Positions 5,319 through 8,975 of a stretch of DNA of 8,975 nucleotides are shown here, one piece after another. A model generated the notes under the pieces. The model worked only from the letters and a program-made list of their open reading frames with translations, searched no databases and had not been told where the DNA came from. The DNA comes from an uncultured Eubacteriales bacterium (GTDB lineage Bacteria > Bacillota > Clostridia > Peptostreptococcales > Anaerovoracaceae). A program made the translations under genes and the position numbers. Position 1 is the first letter of the stretch. Each line of letters begins with the position of its first letter. Where the stretch lies: positions 1 to 8,975 of the forward strand of contig CADCRD010000063.1 in assembly GCA_902803725.1 (NCBI GenBank), written 5' to 3'.

Positions 5319-5936
5319 ATGAAAGTTCTTATGATCAGCGGAAGTCCGAGAAAAGAATCGAATACAGACATGGCTCTGGCTGAAATGAAAAAGATATTTG
5401 ATGAGAGCGATATTGAATGTGAAGTAGTAAAAATAGGCAGCTCGAATATACGAGGATGTACAGACTGCAGAAAATGTCTTGAAACAGGGAAATGCGTATT
5501 TGATGATCTTGTAAACCAGGCTGCACCAAAGTTTGAAGAGGCTGATGGAATCGTCATCGGCAGTCCGGTGTATTATGCCCAGCCAAATGCTTCGCTGACT
5601 GCATTTGTACAAAGGTTATTTTTCAGCACACCTTTTGATAAGCGCTGGAAGGTCGGTGCAGCGGTTGCAGTTGCCAGAAGAGGCGGCTGTGCTACCGCCT
5701 TTGATGCTATGAACAAATATTTCGGCATAGCAGGAATGCCCATTGCCACCAGTCAGTACTGGAACATGGTTTATGGCAGAGATCCGGGTGATGTTGCTGA
5801 GGATCTGGAAGGAATGCAGACCATGAGGACTCTGGCGAGGAACATGGTATTTCTCATGAAGAGCATTGCATTGGGAAAAGAAAAATATGGGATCCCTGAG
5901 AAAGAAGATCATGTAAGCACCAGTTTCATCAGATGA
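5319..5936 (+). CDS. Iron-sulfur flavoprotein / NADPH-dependent FMN reductase-like protein
   Basis: This 205-residue protein has a flavodoxin-like fold. The N-terminus MKVLMISGSPRKESNT has the FMN-phosphate loop (GSPRKESNT, residues 8-16), and a second flavin-contact segment is IGSPVYYAQP near residue 80. Between them is a compact cluster motif, C47-x2-C50-x2-C53-x5-C59, the CX2CX2CX4-7C pattern of the iron-sulfur flavoprotein (ISF) family. It therefore probably carries one 4Fe-4S cluster and one FMN. Such proteins transfer electrons in anaerobes, sometimes in oxygen or peroxide defence; the partner here is unknown. GGAGG (5308-5312) is six bases before the ATG. It is transcribed divergently from cysK, which may link Fe-S/redox state to cysteine supply (inference). 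Its stop directly abuts that of the convergent thioesterase gene. Confidence 0.82.
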   Translation: MKVLMISGSPRKESNTDMALAEMKKIFDESDIECEVVKIGSSNIRGCTDCRKCLETGKCVFDDLVNQAAPKFEEADGIVIGSPVYYAQPNASLTAFVQRLFFSTPFDKRWKVGAAVAVARRGGCATAFDAMNKYFGIAGMPIATSQYWNMVYGRDPGDVAEDLEGMQTMRTLARNMVFLMKSIALGKEKYGIPEKEDHVSTSFIR

Positions 5937-6698
5937 TTATTCCCAGCGCATCAGCAGACGGCCGAATTCTCTGACCGGATCGTTGTCATCGACAAGCACA
6001 CATAGGATATCATTGCCGTTTTTATATAGTGTGCTGCGAACCTGATCACCGCGGCGGCATTCTTTTTTGTAATGGACCGTGAGCTCCGTGAGACAGCATG
6101 TATCGTATATCTCATCAGGAACGCCATCCAGGGCCCAGTCAATATAGACGGCATTGTTAGCATGTTTGTTGGTATCTGTGTCTCTGCGCATGACAGGAAT
6201 GCTATAAGATGAAATTAGTTCAGCGTCTTCGGGAAAATCGATAATATGATCTTCATCGGCGCAGAATCTGCCGTTCTCAAATGAGTACTTATTAAAAAAG
6301 CCGGCATCCAGTTTTGCAGGACGTCTGCGAGAAGTGTTCATCAGCACCCAGCGTGAAGCAGCGCGCGCAATGACTGTGCCCTGCTCATCTTTAAGCGCAA
6401 ATTCCCTGTTGGCCTGGCTGCGCTTGTGCGGGCTGGTCCAGGTTTCTGCAGTCAATTTTGTGCCCTCCCTGGGCATTTCTCTAAGATCGACATGCCATGA
6501 CAGCAGCACCCAGCCTAAATTGTGTTCATGGAACCAGCCAAGCGTATAGCCCAGTGAGTCTGAATGCAGTACTGCCAGATTCTGAAAATAATTTATTAAT
6601 GAAGAGGGCTGCAGTGTGCGCTTTGAAGAAATCTCGGAGTAGTTTACAGTATATTCAGTTGAAAAACAATCACCCTCAGGAACAGTCAATTCTTTCAT
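5937..6698 (-). CDS. Acyl-ACP thioesterase (FatA/FatB family)
   Basis: This 253-residue, double-hotdog thioesterase releases fatty acids from acyl carrier protein, ending chain extension. The N-terminal hotdog (about 10-135) contains NYSEISSKRTLQPSSLINYFQN and SWHVDLREMP. The C-terminal hotdog (about 165-253) holds the catalytic pattern D175-x-N177-x-H179 followed by ANN. KKECRR (Glu213, Cys214) matches the Glu/Cys position of the plant FatB active site. Length is normal for bacterial members. I start at 6698 because AGGCGG (6713-6708) lies nine bases upstream and because an in-frame ATG at 6770 would lie upstream of the predicted promoter and has no ribosome site. The C-terminal codons abut the flavoprotein gene end to end (TGA then TTA), leaving no room for a terminator. 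Confidence 0.88.
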   Translation of the reverse strand: MKELTVPEGDCFSTEYTVNYSEISSKRTLQPSSLINYFQNLAVLHSDSLGYTLGWFHEHNLGWVLLSWHVDLREMPREGTKLTAETWTSPHKRSQANREFALKDEQGTVIARAASRWVLMNTSRRRPAKLDAGFFNKYSFENGRFCADEDHIIDFPEDAELISSYSIPVMRRDTDTNKHANNAVYIDWALDGVPDEIYDTCCLTELTVHYKKECRRGDQVRSTLYKNGNDILCVLVDDNDPVREFGRLLMRWE

Positions 6699-6725
6699 TT
6701 TAATTATCCGCCTTTCTGAAAAAGT

Positions 6726-6754
6726 ATTATACATCCGAACTTTTGCATCTTCAA
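6726..6754 (-). promoter_or_regulatory. Predicted promoter of the acyl-ACP thioesterase gene
   Basis: On the minus strand TTGAAG (6754-6749) and TATAAT (6731-6726) are separated by 17 bp. The expected start near 6719 leaves a leader of about 20 nt that just holds the AGGCGG site. This supports the start codon at 6698. Confidence 0.62.
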
Positions 6755-6776
6755 GAATAATGTTGTGCATAGCGTT

Positions 6777-6806
6777 TTGGCATATTTAAAGGCTTTGTGG
6801 TATAAT
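6777..6806 (+). promoter_or_regulatory. Predicted promoter of the divIC/ftsB-like, rnmV genes
   Basis: TTGGCA (6777-6782) and TATAAT (6801-6806) are 18 bp apart. Transcription would start near 6813, about 34 nt ahead of the ATG at 6847. It is back to back with the thioesterase promoter. Confidence 0.62.
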
Positions 6807-6846
6807 GCCCCATAAGATTGTGAAAATGCTTTTTTAGAAAAAACAG

Positions 6847-7293
6847 ATGGCAAAGCAAAAGAAGAGCAAGGGCCGTGTTGTTGATTTCAACAAGGCTCTT
6901 GAGGAAAAGGAAAAAAAGAAAAAGGCGCAGGAGGAAAAACAGCGTGAAACCGAGGAACCTGTTGAAATCAGTGAGGTCTCGGAAGCATCTGTCAGAAGGC
7001 GCAAACAAAAGAACCGCAGGAGAAGGAGCATCTATATCCTGGCTCTTGTTGTGTTTCTTGCAATATTTGCTTATCTGGCTCACAACATCATAACACTTAA
7101 GATGGAGCAGCATGAACTTGAAGCTCAAAAGCAGGAGCTCGAACAAAAGAAAAAAGAACTGAAGAAGGAAAAGAAAGAAGTTATCGATCCCGACTATATC
7201 GAAGATCAGGCCAGAAAACAGCTTAAAATGGTTAAACCGGGCGAGATCCTATACATACTTCCTGATGAAGATGAGAAAAAAGACAAAGAATGA
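6847..7293 (+). CDS. Septum formation initiator, DivIC/FtsB-like
   Basis: This 148-residue bitopic membrane protein has the FtsB/DivIC layout. A highly charged cytoplasmic N-terminus (1-60) is rich in Lys, Glu and Arg. One membrane segment follows at about 61-79 (SIYILALVVFLAIFAYLA). Next comes an extracytoplasmic coiled coil (about 83-113, repeated Glu/Lys/Leu/Gln). Last is the conserved family end DPDYIEDQARKQLKMVKPGE (114-133) followed by ILYILP. Such proteins form a complex with FtsL and DivIB/FtsQ and activate septal cell-wall synthesis. The RRRR stretch before the membrane segment fits a cytoplasmic N-terminus. The ribosome site is weak (only AGAAAA-like bases upstream). Its last four bases overlap the rnmV reading frame as ATGA. 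I cannot decide between DivIC and an FtsB-like paralogue, so no symbol is given. Confidence 0.87.
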   Translation: MAKQKKSKGRVVDFNKALEEKEKKKKAQEEKQRETEEPVEISEVSEASVRRRKQKNRRRRSIYILALVVFLAIFAYLAHNIITLKMEQHELEAQKQELEQKKKELKKEKKEVIDPDYIEDQARKQLKMVKPGEILYILPDEDEKKDKE

Positions 7294-7931
7294 TCCTCCG
7301 GCATAATGAAGCCGGCAGGAATATGCAAATCATGAGTTCACAGAGTATAAAAATGAAAGAAAATGAACTGAATAAAAACAGCAGCATACGTCAGATAATA
7401 GTAGTCGAGGGACGGGATGATACTGCGGCGGTAAGACGTGCGCTGGATGCAGACACTATCGAGACACATGGATTTGGCATCAGCAGCCAGACATGGGCGC
7501 TTCTCAGAAAAGCTTATAATGAACGCGGTCTCATAATTTTCACTGACCCGGACCATGCAGGTGAAAACATAAGAAAACTGCTGGCTGAGAATTTCCCTGA
7601 GGCGCTGCATGCGTATCTTGACAGAGCCGATGCAACCGAGGGAAGCGATATAGGTATTGAAAATGCAAAGCCTGAAGCGATCAGGATGGCGCTGGAAAAG
7701 GTGAAAGCAGTTAAAACTGAACGTGAAGATGTTTTTACAATGGAAGATATGAGACATGCTGATCTGGCGGGCGGTACGGGTGCAGCGCAGAGAAGGGCTG
7801 CAGTCGGGAAGATCCTGGGGGTCGGAACGGGCAACAGTAAAGCCTTTTTGAAAAAGCTGAATGGTTTCGGGATCACAAGAGAAGCTTTCGATAAAGCATT
7901 AGCAGAGTTTAACGAACAACAGGGATCCTGA
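7290..7931 (+). CDS. rnmV: Ribonuclease M5 (5S rRNA maturation)
   Basis: This Toprim-domain nuclease cleaves both sides of precursor 5S rRNA in low-GC Gram-positives, with ribosomal protein L18 as helper. The Toprim domain (about 34-120) shows IIVVEGRDD (metal-binding Glu40) and FTDPDHAGENIR (Asp86, Asp88). The C-terminal M5 region contains the AGG-rich stretch and LNGFGITREAFDKAL. The frame can begin at 7290 (213 aa, ATGA-coupled to the previous gene), at 7323, at 7332 (AGGA 7317-7320 is 11 bases upstream) or at 7353. Family proteins usually start just before the IIVVEG strand, so the true start may be 7332 or later. CCGGC (7308-7312) pairs with a downstream GCCGG near this start and may influence it. 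rnmV next to rsmA is the usual Firmicute order. Confidence 0.9.
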   Translation: MILRHNEAGRNMQIMSSQSIKMKENELNKNSSIRQIIVVEGRDDTAAVRRALDADTIETHGFGISSQTWALLRKAYNERGLIIFTDPDHAGENIRKLLAENFPEALHAYLDRADATEGSDIGIENAKPEAIRMALEKVKAVKTEREDVFTMEDMRHADLAGGTGAAQRRAAVGKILGVGTGNSKAFLKKLNGFGITREAFDKALAEFNEQQGS

Positions 7932-7933
7932 TA

Positions 7934-7962
7934 TGGACGTATGACCGGAAAATAATTATAAT
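7934..7962 (+). promoter_or_regulatory. Possible promoter of rsmA
   Basis: TGGACG (7934-7939, four of six consensus) and TATAAT (7957-7962) are 17 bp apart in the 100-bp gap before rsmA. The -10 box overlaps the left arm of a 12-bp inverted repeat. Confidence 0.4.
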
Positions 7963-7996
7963 ACTGTATCTGCAATAAACGGCCTTATAATTATTT
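7950..7996. repeat. Perfect 12-bp inverted repeat upstream of rsmA
   Basis: AAATAATTATAA (7950-7961) and TTATAATTATTT (7985-7996) are exact reverse complements with a 23-base spacer. The arms contain only A and T. A stem could form in RNA, but there is no terminal T run and no GC pairs, so it is a poor terminator. It could be a protein-binding operator or an mRNA structure in the rsmA leader. Confidence 0.6.
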
Positions 7997-8031
7997 CAAA
8001 AACAAAAGCAGATAAATAAGACAATAAACAT

Positions 8032-8901
8032 ATGGATCTGAATAAGAAGTCAAACATCAGAGAAATAAAGAACAAACATGACTTTCGCTTTACGAAGAGC
8101 CTTGGTCAGAATTTTCTTGCGGACAGAAATGTCACAGAAATGATCATTGGTGAATCTGATATTGGTGAGAAAGATCTTGTCATTGAAATAGGGCCCGGGA
8201 TGGGAACGCTGACTGCAATGGCAGCTGAAAGGGCAAGAAAAGTCGTAGCTATCGAGATAGACAGTGAGCTGATACCTGTACTGGCAGATACGCTCAGAGA
8301 ATATGAAAATGTCGGGATCATTAATAATGATGTTCTCAAGACAGATCTGAAACAGCTGATCGCAGAGGAAAAGAAAACAGATCCTGAAATTGAGGATGTA
8401 AGAATACTGGGAAATCTGCCCTATTACATAACGACACCGATCATCATGAAGATCTTAAGAGAAGATGTTCCGGCGGCCAGCATTACCATCATGATGCAAA
8501 AGGAAGTTGCTGACAGGATACGATCCGGTCCGGGATCAAAGACTTACGGGGCATTATCGGCAACAGTTCAGTACTACTGTGAAGTGGAAAAAGTGTGTGA
8601 TGCATCAGCAGAATGTTTCATTCCCCGCCCGAAGGTAGATTCGGAAGTTCTGAAACTGACCATAAGACCGGAAAAAGCTGTAAGTGTCATTGATGAAGAT
8701 CTGTTCTTTGCGTGTATCAGAGCGGGTTTTTCGCAGAGAAGAAAGACGCTGGGAAACTGCATGAAGCAGGTGATCGGCCCGGACAGACAGAAAGTGAATA
8801 ACTTACTTGAGGAGGCCGGTATTGACCCGGCCAGAAGGGCTGAAACGCTCAGCCTGGATGAATTCGCCCGGATAGCAGATTGTGTCCGCGAGAGCATATA
8901 A
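8032..8901 (+). CDS. rsmA: 16S rRNA (adenine1518-N6/adenine1519-N6)-dimethyltransferase RsmA/KsgA
   Basis: This 289-residue SAM-dependent enzyme dimethylates two adjacent adenines in helix 45 of 16S rRNA late in small-subunit assembly; its loss classically gives kasugamycin resistance. Family marks in order are SLGQNFL (23-29), SAM motif I IEIGPGMGTLT (51-61), the acidic strand end VVAIEID (Glu75, Asp77) and the catalytic motif NLPYYITTPI (128-137). The C-terminal part contains FIPRPKVDS and GFSQRRKTLGN, both typical of the family. Length is normal. The ATG has no clear Shine-Dalgarno sequence (the bases before it are A-rich), so initiation is either weak or helped by the A-rich leader. It lies behind rnmV with a 100-bp gap holding a possible promoter and an inverted repeat. 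Confidence 0.97.
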   Translation: MDLNKKSNIREIKNKHDFRFTKSLGQNFLADRNVTEMIIGESDIGEKDLVIEIGPGMGTLTAMAAERARKVVAIEIDSELIPVLADTLREYENVGIINNDVLKTDLKQLIAEEKKTDPEIEDVRILGNLPYYITTPIIMKILREDVPAASITIMMQKEVADRIRSGPGSKTYGALSATVQYYCEVEKVCDASAECFIPRPKVDSEVLKLTIRPEKAVSVIDEDLFFACIRAGFSQRRKTLGNCMKQVIGPDRQKVNNLLEEAGIDPARRAETLSLDEFARIADCVRESI

Positions 8902-8922
8902 GAAAGGAAGAGAACAGAATAA

Positions 8923-8975
8923 ATGAGCGAAAACAGTACTGCACAGGATATCAGAACAGATACTGACAAAAAGGA
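8923..8975 (+). CDS. Start of an unidentified gene (3'-truncated by the window)
   Basis: An ATG at 8923 follows rsmA by 21 bp and stays open to the end of the window, giving MSENSTAQDIRTDTDKK and onward. AAGGAAGAGA (8904-8913) upstream is purine-rich and could serve as a ribosome site, though AGGA is about 14 bases from the ATG. Only 17 codons are visible, so no product can be named. The polar, charged start would suit a cytoplasmic or N-terminally charged protein. Confidence 0.45.
   Translation, partial: MSENSTAQDIRTDTDKK

Noticed and set aside
6699..6770. Longer N-terminus for the thioesterase (start at 6770)
   Set aside because: That ATG has no ribosome site, and a TTGAAG-17-TATAAT promoter lies between it and the better start at 6698. 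The extra residues do not fit the family start.

Overview
The window reads as chromosomal DNA of a low-to-mid GC Gram-positive anaerobe, most likely a member of the Clostridia. The reasons are the gdpP-rplI-dnaB gene order, a DnaD-family primosome protein, a DivIC/FtsB-like divisome protein, RNase M5 next to rsmA, strong AGGAGG-type ribosome binding sites, consensus sigma-A promoters, and an Fe-S flavoprotein of a type common in anaerobes. I cannot place it at genus level from sequence alone.

Layout. Positions 1-3466 (+) hold a replication/translation operon: the 3' end of gdpP (c-di-AMP phosphodiesterase), rplI (overlapping gdpP by ATGA), the replicative helicase gene dnaB, and a DnaD-like gene. 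The C-terminus of the DnaD protein looks like the N-terminal helicase-binding/zinc region of a DnaI/DnaC-type helicase loader, without the AAA+ ATPase part. A REP-like palindrome sits directly on its stop codon. A nested hairpin ending in eight Ts (3530-3604) follows. A small two-helix membrane ORF of unknown function (3693-3980) comes next.

Positions 4000-5200 (-) hold cysK (O-acetylserine sulfhydrylase) with a long 5' leader. This leader is the most interesting part of the window. A perfect TTGACA-17-TATAAT promoter is followed by a 31-codon ORF with its own Shine-Dalgarno site and a TTG start. The ORF encodes a peptide with seven cysteines, five of them in the run C-I-C-C-C-R-C. An intrinsic terminator stands between that ORF and cysK. 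The leader RNA can form two mutually exclusive folds: a Cys-codon hairpin plus the terminator, or a nested antiterminator. This is the layout of classical ribosome-mediated attenuation, here apparently sensing charged tRNA-Cys to control cysteine synthesis, and it takes the place usually occupied by a T-box or a CymR-type system.

Divergent from cysK, with the two -35 boxes only 15 bp apart, is a gene for an iron-sulfur flavoprotein/NADPH-dependent FMN reductase-like protein (5319-5936 +). Its stop codon abuts the stop codon of a convergent acyl-ACP thioesterase gene (5937-6698 -). Divergent from that gene, positions 6847-8901 (+) encode a DivIC/FtsB-like septum protein, RNase M5 (rnmV, 5S rRNA maturation) and RsmA/KsgA (16S rRNA dimethyltransferase). 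The first codons of one further gene (8923 onward) run off the window. No tRNA, rRNA, CRISPR array or complete mobile element was seen.
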